A DNA stretch of 64,000 nt from NCBI RefSeq assembly GCF_032854445.1, contig NC_088302.1, forward strand, positions 33,637,979-33,701,978, read 5' to 3'. Numbering within the stretch: position 1 is the first letter of the stretch; each line of letters begins with the position of its first letter. The notes beneath the pieces are model-generated. The model saw only the letters and a list, made by a program, of their open reading frames with translations, had not been told where the DNA came from and searched no databases. The stretch is from Liolophura sinensis. Taxonomy: Eukaryota; Mollusca; Polyplacophora; Chitonida; Chitonidae. This document shows positions 36,244 to 47,269 of the stretch, piece by piece. Both the position numbers and the translations under genes were made by a program.

Positions 36244-36439
36244 CGTAATCTAATTCCATTTAATCTTTTGTTTGATATTTGGGACCAACCTGATAGATTT
36301 CTTTTCCTCCTGTTGAGAAAGTAATGCTTTTGGTTTAGAAAGGTAATAAGAAATAATCCATTCTTAAAATGGCCGTTTTACCAGCTTTTCTGTGAACGTA
36401 ATGTCGCTCACTGGTGAAGGGTTCAATCCCACCCTTGGA

Positions 36440-36696
36440 TTTATTTATTTATTTATTTGATTGGTGTTTTACGCCGTACTCAAGAATATTTCACTTATAC
36501 GACGGCGGCCAGCATTATGGTGGGTGGAAACCGGGCACAGCCCGGGGGAAACCCACGACCATCCGCAGGTTGCTGGCAGACCTTCCACTTACGGTCGGAG
36601 AGGAAGCCAGCATGAGCTGGACTTAAACTCACAGCGACCGCATTGGTGAGAGCCTCCTGGGTCATTACGCTGCGCTAGCGCCACGGAGGCCCCTCC
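36440..36696 (-). mobile_element. SINE-1 with 12 bp target-site duplication, in copy B
   Basis: A well-preserved SINE-1 in minus orientation: TTTATTTATTTATTTGATTG, GCCGTACTCAAGAATATTTC, CGGCGGCCAGCATTATGGTG, ending in the tRNA-like head. It is flanked by CCCACCCTTGGA at 36428-36439 and 36697-36708. Its low decay and clear duplication make it younger than the SINE at 37570. No SINE was seen at the matching position of copy A. Confidence 0.92.
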
Positions 36697-37569
36697 CCCA
36701 CCCTTGGACAGGACAGTTTTAGATTCCCCATAATTAATGAGGCCTTGGTGACAATCAGGATCTACGGAGTTCCGTGGGGCAACGTTCGTTTGTGCTGTCT
36801 TATGTTCTTTAAGAACACTTGATTTCCACCATTAACTGAGAAGAAAACATAAAAATGATGCCAAAATCAGAGGAAAGACCATCAAAACTTATTTGCTAAT
36901 ATGATCTTTAATATTTTTGGGAATTTTGTTTTTCAAGAGAAAAGGGTATTTGAAAATATTTTTGTACGGTGTGTATTTGGGACCATCTTCTGGTATTTAT
37001 CGTTGTTGCATAATAATGTTCTAAATAAGGAGGTGATGCTTGTCTAATAAATTTATTTGAATGCGAATCTGTTATTTATATCGAAACATATGCATTTAAT
37101 CTAAATTATGATAATATTTATTAACATATTAAAAATATAAATATGATCCAAATTGAGGTTTAATACATTTATTAGTTGATAAGAGCAAATTCTTGCTCAA
37201 AAATATTTATTAAACCTGTGTTACATCCTCATTTATGACATTATTAAACAAAGACTATAAATACCAAAAAAGACCCAAATACCCACCAAACAAAAAGTTT
37301 TTTCAAGCGTCTTCTTCTCCTTAAGGAAAAATCGGAAAAGAATATTGAAGACCACATTTAGAAATAGCTTTTCGCACTCTTTCATCTGAACTTTATTTCA
37401 TCTGTCATTTTTATGTTTTCTCCACCTTTAAGCCGTACAAGTCTGTTGGTTACGCGTGTGAAAGTTTGTCAGTAATATGCAGTTATGTGTGCGTCACGTT
37501 GGTCTTCATCTAATACGTTTTCTTATCCTTGTAGGTGTTTTGTAAATTAATTGAAAAAAAAAATTGGAA

Positions 37570-37820
37570 ATAAAATGATTTATTTTGTTTATTTGATTGG
37601 TGGTTACCCCATACTTAATAATATTTCACTTATACGATTATATTAGGAGGAATCCACTCAGGGAGCGAGGGGAATCCACTGTAATCCGGTGATTGTTGAC
37701 AGACCTTCATCATGTACGTCTTGAGAGAAAACCAACATGAGTTGGAGTTGAACTCTGAGCGACCGCATTTATAAGAGGCTAATGAGGCGTTTCGTTGCGC
37801 TAGCAAGTTGACCCCCGAGG
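37570..37820 (-). mobile_element. SINE-1, old copy shared with copy A
   Basis: A decayed SINE-1 at the position equivalent to 15436-15680, immediately after the damaged exon c. It has the same right flank (AGTGATACATTCAAAG). Confidence 0.82.
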
Positions 37821-38152
37821 TGAAGTGATACATTCAAAGTACACAAATAACCCAAATTCTGCATGCTTGAGAATTATGTTTCACCAGCCTGGATACATTT
37901 CCAGAAAGTATTAACTCATTCCAGAATAATGTCCTTGCGGTAATTGGTCAACGGCAAATCAACGTTCCATCAAATAATGTGTTCTCATTACGACAAAAGC
38001 TTTTTTTCCTGTGGATATTCAAGCATGGACAGGACTGCACGAAAGTTACTTTGGCCACAACACAGTTATGAAAATGTCCTATTTTCACTTTCAAATAGGA
38101 AGGATTTGTTCGTCGTTTCTAATGACGTTTCTCTCGTTATTCTCGATAACAG

Positions 38153-38291
38153 GTTTTTGACGCCATGATTGTGCTGGTCTCGTTTTTCATGGATATAGCC
38201 TTTTCATTAGTCACTGTGACGTCAGCAGCTCGTGGCGCGACCGTGATTATGGTCATGCTACGGCTGTGGAGGGTTACTCGCATTGTGAATG
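38153..38291 (+). pseudogene. HVCN1P: Copy B exon d relic: open S3-S4 exon
   Basis: Same length (139 bp) as copy A and fully open: VFDAMIVLVSFFMDIAFSLV, then LRLWRVTRIVN with all three S4 arginines. Only the donor is altered. Its conservation while neighbouring exons are wrecked suggests recent decay, gene conversion from copy A, or residual use. Confidence 0.85.
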
Positions 38292-39130
38292 GTCTCTCTT
38301 AAGCACTATTGCAAATTTTGCACATATCGTTGTTGTTTTGAGATGTTTACAAAAATGAACAACATATTCCTGTAGACCAGAATGTGCATGGATCTACACA
38401 CGAAGGAAAATGAATGTAAATTGTGTATGGACACAGACAGCCCTGCGGAATTTGTAACAGGCCGAAATAATCGAAGTCGAAATAATCCGATTTACCTTGC
38501 CGCACTGTTGCTTCTCATGTTGTCTTACATAGCTCTGAGATAGGTTGGCCGTGTTCCCAGTTTAGCTTTCACATTAATCACTCTGAGTCGTTACATTCGC
38601 AAACCTGGAGCTCGGCTCCGCTGTCTGTGCTGTCCTCAAAGCTGTACACCACAAAAACGGGTGTATTGACTTAAAGTAAGTATAAATTCATATCGCCTCA
38701 CTTTGCGGAAATAATAAACTCCAAACTCTCTTTTGTTTCAATCTAAACGTTCGATTAGTTTATCTTTTTACGGATGATGTCGAGTTGTCGATGTGGTTAC
38801 CAAAGTTTGGCTCGCTGTCGATGCGCGAGCTAATTTTGTGTTAATTGTGACGTTTATGTCTTTGTTATTCACGAAGGTCTCTGAGGTCAGAATTAATTCA
38901 GCTTTAAAGGAAACGTTATTTTGTAGCATGTAGCTCACTCAAAAAGACCAAGTTCCAGTTATGTGAATGGAAGGGTACATATCTGTAATTCTGAAAAAAT
39001 GTAAGCCGGGAAGAGCGAATAGCACAGATAGCCGTATAAAGGTTAGCTCTCCATAAGTGTTAAATCTTTGATTAGATTTAAACAGGACATAAACAACACA
39101 AGAGTACTGAATCAAATTCACTTTTTCCAG

Positions 39131-39246
39131 GAGTGATTTTGTCCCTTAAAAGGGACTCAGAAAAAGAGATCAACAAGCAGAAAACGGCAAAACTAAGAGC
39201 AGAGGAGGAAGTAGAACGGATGCGCGCATGGATCGAAACCCTTCAG
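39131..39246 (+). pseudogene. HVCN1P: Copy B exon e relic: open coiled-coil exon
   Basis: Acceptor TTTTTCCAG, 116 bp as in copy A, open: GVILSLKRDSEKEINKQKTA, then KLRAEEEVERMRAWIETLQ. Charge pattern and heptads are kept despite several replacements. Confidence 0.85.
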
Positions 39247-40149
39247 GTTGGCGCATTCTGGGAATGCATTCCTAAAAAGTCAGACATGATTGTCTCCAGG
39301 TCTTTTTATGCAAATCGACTGGGGTTCATGGTGAAAAGAGAAATTACAATTTTTACAACATATTCCGATCTGTTTCCTTATAATTTTGAAAGACGTTTTT
39401 CAAAAATTTTTAAAAATATATAAAATGTTAGAAACGTCGGCGAATGCCAGTCTAGTATGAATGTAGTTTTATTACCGTAGCAACACTCCTATAACCTGCT
39501 ATATTGTCGTATGCCAGATTTAAAAACGACAAGGGAATAGGCCTATGTGTCCAATGGTAGTCAACACATCTTTAGAGCCAGATATTGGAATTTTGCCACA
39601 ATTTGGGCATGGTATTTATTGCATGCTTTGTATTTCTGATCTCAGATGGGAAAGAAGCTAAAAAATTATGAGCCGAGCACTAATAGCTGTAACTCTGGGC
39701 CGGCAGAGTGCTACGGAGTGAAGCAGTTCTAGAAGTACCTTTACAGCGAGATGCTCCAATATTAAAGCATTCCATAGAATGTTTCTTGATATCCACTTTC
39801 AATGGTTTCATGGCGAGAAGCGGTTAATTTAAGCATTGACAGTCATTACATGTAGGTAGTGCTTTCAAGAATGAAACATCAATGCGATAAATCTTTTTCA
39901 TGTTGATGTTTGTGAATAGACCAAACTGATGACATAGGGCGTATTGCAGTTTTTCTCTAAACCCACCCCCCAAGGTTTTGTTTAAAGACACATGCCAGCG
40001 TTCGTGGTGCTTTTTTGACTGTTTAGGGTCACGTGTAAAAGGCTACGCCATACAGAGTAAAACCAGAACAGTGACGACAGAGTAATAGTTGGGAAGTAGT
40101 CGCACGTAACCGTTTGCGCAGCCTGTCGTTCGTTGAAGATCACGTGTCT

Positions 40150-40265
40150 TCCATCAGTATGGTGTGCACGTGTGTGCGTCATAAGTGGCAAAGTTCGTCT
40201 GTAAGTTGCCAGAAGTCGGTGGTTTAAGCCGGGCACTCCGGCTTTCTTCCCTCATAAAACTGAAC
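40150..40265 (+). mobile_element. SINE-3-like fragment, copy B
   Basis: Nearly identical to 18420-18540 in unit A, including GGCAAAGTTCGTCTGTAAGT and GCCGGGCACTCCGGC. It is ancestral to both units. Confidence 0.55.
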
Positions 40266-40502
40266 ACAGTGATAAGTCTCCATTTCTAGTTTCAAACCAG
40301 TGAAGGTATTTTTAAATCCAAACCCCCATTATGTTTCAGATAATGAATTATGTTTTTTTGTTGATGTTTTTACTTTTATGGTTTTTTCCATAATACGGCA
40401 TGTAAATGTAACGTGGTCTTTTTTTAACATTCAGATAGCCCAGATGACCGGTAACGAAGACTCAGCTGTGTTTAGCAATCCTTTTCTAATAACCGGTGAC
40501 AC

Positions 40503-41529
40503 TCACAGGTAAACTTGTCTCTTGTGCTGAGAAAGTCACCGACTTCTGTGGCTTCCTGAATGTGATAATGTGTACATAAGTCCCGCCGGGAATCCCTGTC
40601 GCTTCATGGGAAACCCCACATAAATGGCCGACTGTGATTAAAGCTTGCATGATGCCATTACAGGAAGTGAATCATATCCGTTCAAATTGAGTTACGACGA
40701 TGTAAGTAGAGGAACCACCAACACTTGGTATTCCAAGAGGAAAAGACTGTTTGACTTTGTGTAATCAGATAATTGTGGTGAAGTTCAAAAAAATACCTCA
40801 CCGCCTTGGAATAGTAAACCAGGTTTACACTGCAGAAACAGAACCTTGACATAGTTTATTTTCACGTTATTATATGAAACTGTTAACGAGGCATGCAGCT
40901 GATTTTGACGCCATAAACAAAAACATTTCACTTTGCAGCAGATTTAACCCGACCATTGGTTTTTATGACTAGAAAATACTGATAGGCAATGTGATGTTGC
41001 CAGCATAGATTTAGGCCATTTAATATTGCATTACCAAATACTTCCAAAGTGATGCTACCAGGATGAATAAAACATTACAGACGTGTGGATTCCAGCATTA
41101 ATGAAATACCACCAGGTTGACATTTTCAGCAATGAAGTTTGCTGATTTTATTTTTCAACACCGCGAGAGTAACATTTGTGTTTTATTATTCCAGCATTGA
41201 AGGAATACTATCGGGGTGACAATAATGCCGTAGATGAAGTGTTACTGATATGAAATAGTGAATATAATCTTTCGTTGCCTGCATTGAAGAAATACTGTTG
41301 ATGTGATTTTTGCCAGAATAGAGGAAATATCAAAAATGTGACGGAATGTTGTGTTGTCTCTAAAGTTTTGACACACTACCGATGAGTTAATGCCAGCAAG
41401 GATGAAATGTTTCCAATGTCTTGTTTCAAGCATGGATTAAATACATTTCTGATGTGAAAGATATTACCAGTGTGATGCTGACTACATGGAAGAAATACGA
41501 CTGTAGAATACCTCCGATGTGATGTTGAT
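40503..41529. other. Non-coding 3' flank of the Hv1 pseudogene
   Basis: Matches 18775-19190 and then jumps to the equivalent of 22.0 kb. From about 40970 it is a decayed form of the satellite field (CAGCATAGATTT, GATGAAATACTACC modules). No gene is seen. Confidence 0.55.
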
Positions 41530-41990
41530 CACATGGATGTAATCCCACCGATGTGGATGAAATACTACCGATGTGGTGTTGACTTCACGGATGTAATACT
41601 ACCGATGTGGTGTTGACCTCATTGATGTAATACTACCGATGTGGTGTTGACCTCATTTATGTAATACTACCGATGTGGTGTTGACCTCATTGATGTAATA
41701 CTACCGATGTGGTGTTGACCTCATTGATGTAATACTACCGATGTGGTGTTGACCTAATGGATGTACTACTACCGATGTGGTGTTGACCTCTTAGATGAAA
41801 AACTACCGATGTGGTGTTGACCTCATGGATGAAATACTATTGATGTGGTATTGACTTCACGGATGTAATACTACCGATGTGGTGTTGACCTCATTGATGT
41901 AATACTACCGATGTGGTGTTGACCTAATGGATGTAATACTACCGATGTGGTGTTGACCTCATAGATGAAAAACTACCGATGTGATGAGAC
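41530..41990 (+). repeat. 34 bp satellite array, about 13 units
   Basis: A unit of 34 bp (ACTACCGATGTGGTGTTGAC, then CTCATTGATGTAAT) is repeated with few changes, more regular than the surrounding decayed modules. It sits at the same place as the 51 bp array of unit A (22890-23170). Confidence 0.92.
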
Positions 41991-43392
41991 ACTACTACCG
42001 ATGTGATTTTGATCATCTTCTACGATCGACTGCAAGTGTGCAAAGACAGAGCGTCTAGTTATATGTAGCACTCTGCCAAAGACGTTTGTTTGCATCCATG
42101 ATGCAAGTTTTTACTTTGAACGCATCACTAATGGACTCTTACACCGTAGGAAATGGCTTTCCGAAAGGGTGGTCATATTAGTTTATTTCTTGCCCTGTCA
42201 CTTTTACACTTAAGTGACTAAATTATTAATACACGCTGTCGGCGATTTCCTGCTACAGCCGAGGTCTACATGATCGACTGAGAGGCACTGGCTGGATATA
42301 AGCCAATCAAACTTTATCTGGAGACATGCTAGGTTAATTAAACACTAAATGCATGCTTCGTTAATGATCAACCTCAGATAAATGTATACAAGAGTGGTTT
42401 GACGACATTTGTGAAAGTGAAATTTAGTTTTGCTTGGAGAGAACACGAGCTTAGCTAATGGCGAAAAGCTTTTCCTCAAATAGGTATACAAGTGAGGTGG
42501 GTGAAGTACAAGGTGGACAATTTTAACAGAGGCCCAGAATTCTAACACGTAGCAGTGAAATTTTGTTGAGTATAATGTAAAACAACAATGAAATAAATTA
42601 AGAGGTACACAAACAGAGAATGAGACAAAAAGCAGTCTTGATTCTTGAGGTCCAGAATCCGTCATCATGCAAATCAAAAATTTTGAATACGAGGGTAAAC
42701 AACAATCAAAATAAATAAGAAAGTACACCAACAAACAAAATTAAATTCTGGTATAATTTGGAATTTAGTTTGTTGGTTTGAACAGCTATCTAAAGCCCGT
42801 CGAGAAATTTCATACCCTTTTCACATCCTCATTCAGAAATTTGGAGACTTGAAGTAGAATGCATCGTTTTAGATACTTTGAAATGTATTTTATCTTCTAA
42901 CGCAGTGGTCAAGGTTATTTTCATTCATACGATGAAGGTCATCAAGACTTATGAATGGAATGATCCAATAGCAACTGCTAGTTCCCCTGAGTTAAAACTA
43001 CAGCCTATTATGCAAGGATTGGATTCGAGCCTGTGAATACAATGATGGCCTAATGACTGTAAAAATGGATTCACGTGTATAAAGATATGAAGATTTTTTC
43101 CTATGTACTCATGAAAATTTCTCTTATAAGATGGCATCCACCATTATATGGTGGGAGGAAAGAGGGCAGATCCCCCCCCCCCCCCACGGCCTTCCGCAGG
43201 TGGACCTGCCCATGTTCGACAGGAAAAGAAGCCAGCATGGACTAACAACGATTGCTTGGTGAAAGGCTCCCGAGCCACTGTGTCCGTATTTCACCCAGAC
43301 GACGATGGCGTGTGTGTGACGCAGGGGACCACACACCTGGTGATATACCTGACACTCCATCTGCCATAAAGCCGCATTCAAGTCCGCCAACC
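41991..43392. repeat. Non-coding 3' flank of unit B
   Basis: Aligns with unit A 23440-24960 in order. It contains one copy of the 70 bp unit (42040-42110) and a C-run at about 43171-43184. Overlapping ORFs on both strands at 43124-43464 are unrecognised. No exon is seen. Confidence 0.6.
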
Positions 43393-43724
43393 GGCATCGA
43401 TAGCTCAGCTGATAGAGCCTCCGCTTCCGGATCCAGGGTCAATCCTGGGTCGAGTCACACTTAAGACCTTAGAAGAGGAAGTTGTAACTCGCTTGACGTT
43501 AAGCATGAAGGGGGTGGTGCAACGACTGATATCAGTATAATGGCTCGGGCGAGACGGCTTACTTGCCTTCGGTAAGTCGTCTCAGTGAAGCAGCACTGGA
43601 TTAAAGAGCGGTGGAAATCCGTCCTGCAACAAGGTGGCACATTACATGCACTGTAAGGACTCTTTTGTTGTCATATGACTGAAAAATTGTTAAGTAAGGC
43701 GTTAAACCCCAAGCACTCACTCAC
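43393..43724 (+). mobile_element. SINE-2 (tRNA-derived), with target-site duplication
   Basis: The head GGCATCGATAGCTCAGCTGA (A-box like) and GGGTCAATCCTGGGTCGAGT (B-box like) is followed by a body with GTAAGTCGTCTCAGTGAAGC and GGAAATCCGTCCTGCAACAA, then TAAGTAAGGCGTTAAACCCC and (CACT)n. Flanking TCAAGTCCGCCA (43378-43389) and TCAAGTCTGCCA (43725-43736) form a 12 bp target-site duplication with one mismatch. Unit A has the uninterrupted site at 24953-24966, so the insertion came after the duplication. Confidence 0.93.
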
Positions 43725-44209
43725 TCAAGTCTGCCATTTCATTGGTCAACACCTTCCCCAAGAATACTGGTAAAGAAATAGTGGAGTTCCGCGATGGTTA
43801 TTAACAAGACTTAAGTGACATAATACCATGCCCAGGGAGTGCTAAAATATTGAATTATCACAGAACATGACAAAAAAAAAAACGCTATAGGCAGAAAACG
43901 CTGGCATTAAATCGAAATCGATACGACTGCTGTACGGGGCTGTTGTTGCTCACTAGGATAGACTGGAGGCCTGGGATGATCAAGACTCCAAACTGAGTCA
44001 CAACGTCTGGACTCACATGTGTTCTTGTTTTTTGTCAATTTCTCTTCTTACATCGGTCATGATGACACATGATGCCCTTAGCAACAGTAGCGTAATGTTG
44101 TGATTTGCATCTGTACATACCCAACCTTTTTGTCCACGTGCTCGTTGTTTGGTGTTAGTGGGATGGGGGTACATGTAGAAGTAGGGGTAACGTTGTCAAA
44201 TATCCTTTA

Positions 44210-44425
44210 CCTAGTTATCAATGCAGTCGCTGTGAGTTCAAGTCCAGCTCATTTCTCTCCGGCTGTACGTGGGAAGGTCTCCTGGCAACCTGCGGAAGGT
44301 CGTGGGTTTCCCCCGGCTCTGCCCGGTTTCCTCCCATCAAAATGCTGGTCGCCGTCGTATAAATGAAATATTCTTGAGTGCGGCGTAAAACACCAATCAA
44401 ATAAATAAATAAATAAATATATCAA
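44210..44425 (+). mobile_element. SINE-1 with long AAAT tail
   Basis: Runs from the head part (GCAGTCGCTGTGAGTTCAAG, with a B-box-like GAGTTCAAGTCC) through TGGGAAGGTCTCCTGGCAAC and a TATAAATGAAATATTCTTGA to ACACCAATCAAATAAATAAA. It is nearly complete. Confidence 0.9.
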
Positions 44426-44704
44426 TAAATAAATTTACTTTCTAATGTCATAAAATGATTCTCTTTACTTTTCAGGAAATTGTCATTTGCACAACTTTTT
44501 GCATTTTCTTACATGTAGGCAAACATCTACAATCCGCCCAATTTGTTTGATCTGGTAATTAGTCTTATAGGAATACACAATGCTTCCCAGATGGGGCAAG
44601 TCCGGTTCCGTTGTTGACAATGTTTTGTTTTGCCGTCTTGTTTGCTTAAGATTAAATGTCGATTTCTTGGAAACTTCCGTCATGTTACAAACAAAATAGT
44701 GGGA

Positions 44705-44865
44705 TGGTACTGTTCGGCTCGGGCCACACGAGGGAAGGCCGTGCGTTTCGCCCGGATTCTACCCGGTTTCTTCAAACCATAATGCTTCAAACCGTCGTTG
44801 TATAAGTAAAATTATCTTGAGTGCTGTGTAAAACGCCAATTAAATAATTAGAAATAAATTATAGA
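44705..44865 (+). mobile_element. SINE-1, degenerate
   Basis: Contains GAGGGAAGGCCGTGCGTTTC, GTTTCTTCAAACCATAATGC, TTGTATAAGTAAAATTATCT and GTAAAACGCCAATTAAATAA. The head is missing. Confidence 0.75.
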
Positions 44866-47269
44866 TAAATGAAATGCAAAGCTATCCCATTACTGGCTGC
44901 CTCCCTTCTGTATACACTTTTCGTACAGTCCTTAGACTCTGCTATTAATGGCAAACTATGCAGGGAAAATACGCTTTCAAATCTCTTCAATAATTAAATA
45001 ACAAAATATATCAGCAATCTCAGAAAAATTATCTTCTGGGGGAGGGGGGGGGGTAGAAGGCATCACATGTGTAGGCTTCTTTTAATCCTGGTAATTGGCT
45101 ATCTGCTCTCAAGGCTTGATACAGGGAATGGACCTCTTTGCGTTATTTTGGCTCCTTCACCTACTTATCAATTGAAAATGGTGAAAGTAAAGAAAGTTAG
45201 AAACAGCGATAGCCTGGGAGCTTATTTTATCGATATTTTATGGGATTTTTGATATCTTTGGACGAAGAATGAGGATGCATCAAACACAAAACAGAGTATC
45301 AATGGAATCATTGTTCATTGGTTTCTGTCAACTGTTTGATACTAATGATCAGTATGGCATGAGGACTTAAAAGATGTATTTAATTGTTACTGTCACAGAA
45401 AGGGACCGTATCTATCAGGCTAATCGCCTTCAACTCACGTCATTATTTCGTATACGTTTCTATCACGTATATCTCGTCACCAGCCTTAAAACAACAGCAT
45501 TTCGCATGTAGCCGTTGGTCTATAAGTCTTGATCTCTACCTCAACAAACCATTTGAGTAAACCCTGGGCCGAATCAGCAATAGTAATAACTTTGGTGATA
45601 GCTTAGATACAAAGGAACAAGGAACTGAATCTAACAAGCATTTTGGAATTCGTTCATCATATTTTCATTCCGGACCCATATGATTTTTATCACTTGGTTT
45701 GCCATCTCTTTTATTCTAGCAATGGTTTTTAAACAAAGTACGCTGTCCACTGCAGAATTTAAAACTTTACTCTAAAATTTTTGTCACAACTGACGTAATG
45801 CTTAACAAGAATTGATGAGGAGGGTAGACTATATGTCAGTACAGCAATGACGTTGACATTAATTCTTTGATGATTGTTGAAAAAATAAACGACGTCTTTA
45901 AAAAATGGAACAGAATTTGTCAAACCATTCAATACAATGTTCAAGTTAATTGTTTGGATAACATAAGTTTTGTATTGGCACAAGTTACCTCTGCAGTCTG
46001 AAATGTAAATATACTCTATGCTTTCTTTTAGATTTGTTTTAACTACATGACTACAGTAATGATAACCGCTTCTTTGAAATTTCAGATGAAGAGAACGGAC
46101 GCTGCAAACGTCTTGAGAATATTAACGTTGACAATAAACTTTCTGCATGTCTGTTTTTCTGTGTATCAAATGGCTATAACCACCAAAAGTCGATATGATA
46201 CTGGGTAATCTACGCTGTATATTGAATGCCAAGCATCTTTGAGGGCAGAATGTGGTCTGAGGCGACCGAACAAGCGAACTGATTTATAGGTTTTCTTGTT
46301 ACTGTAACAGTAATTCTGCAGAGAGGACATGTCCTTCAACTGAGATCTCTCTGTCTGTTGAGTGTGTATATCCTAACAGTTCTTGCCAGGTCAGGGAAAA
46401 TTTTTATGTGGGTGTTAGATAGTCGCAAAAGAGAAATTCGGTTTTGAATGGTCTGCTAAACGTTTTATCTCTCTCTTGTCACCATGGGACTTTTACGACA
46501 AAACATAATTGCGGTCCAAATATCACCTATGGCCACGGAAGGGCAGAAAAACGTGATCGCATGAGCCGGCCTAAATATCACCGCTGTCCAAAAGAAGGTT
46601 GGCAGAAACTGATATGTTATGGTGGAAACGGAGTTTCGCCATGAAACCGTGAGGAATCTACCGGTACTTAATCACGGAACACGAGAGTGGGTGAGGGGAT
46701 TGGAGATTAAGCGGTGGACGTCGTCGTGTAACTGTTCATTTTATGAAGCCTAATCACATATTGATTGTTGAGTTTAACGCCGTAATCTTATTCCGCCACC
46801 ATATCGTTGGTGATTGTTCTCCTACATGCTCTCCTCCACATACTGAACGTCTCTTTTACCAAATCTGTTTTCTATACGCCGTTACCAGCCCCAACTCCAC
46901 CCACCCACAATCAACCCAAACTCTCCATCCTCGCACACACGATATCCAACCTTATCTCAGGTTATAGTAACTCAGGTTATAGTAACCACCCAGGTTAGAG
47001 TAACAACTCAGGTTTCAGTAACCACTTTAACCCAAGAATATAACACTCGCAGATCTGCATACATTGGCACAATGAGGATTGTGTTAGCTGTTATCTTTAC
47101 GAGTGGTGTGTATCTCCCGTATAATATAGAATTACGATTATGTTAATTCCATTCGAGATAGTTTGGTAGTCTGGTTACCAAATACTAGAGATATAAACAG
47201 GTGCATGACCATGTAAACTCTTTAAAGACTAAAACAAGAAGATTAAATTTATATCGATATAAAGTGGAT
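44866..47269. repeat. Mosaic segment C: unit-end relic plus inverted R1
   Basis: 45.05-45.35 kb has a direct relative at 51.48-51.75 kb. 46.0-47.15 kb is an inverted copy of R1 (2.2-3.3 kb) and a direct copy of 52.3-53.5 kb. A 17-18 bp repeat (CTCAGGTTATAGTAA) occurs four times at 46960-47025; the relatives at 53.27 kb and 2.39 kb have it once. A G-rich run lies at about 45040-45055. No gene is recognised. Confidence 0.65.

Larger units (their letters stand above)
35534..40502 (+). pseudogene. HVCN1P: Hv1 proton channel pseudogene, copy B
   Basis: A tandem copy of the channel gene, in the same order and orientation. Relics: S1 at 35534-35651, loop plus S2 at 35937-36243, start of exon c at 37535-37553, S3-S4 at 38153-38291, coil at 39131-39246, tail at 39646-39735, last exon from about 40436. 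Lesions relative to copy A: the acceptor and first codons of the S1 exon are deleted; one base is lost near the start of exon b, giving an early stop; a 33 bp in-frame loss in the loop; another one-base loss just before S2; the exon b donor and its Glu codon are gone; exon c is replaced by an A-run; the exon d donor is changed (GTAAGC to GTCTCT); exon f has two deletions and a dead donor. Functional rescue as a full channel is very unlikely. The name is mine, for reference only. Confidence 0.92.

Noticed and set aside
43393-43465. tRNA gene-like sequence
   Set aside because: A- and B-box-like motifs are present, but it continues directly into a SINE body with tail and target duplication, so it is a SINE head.
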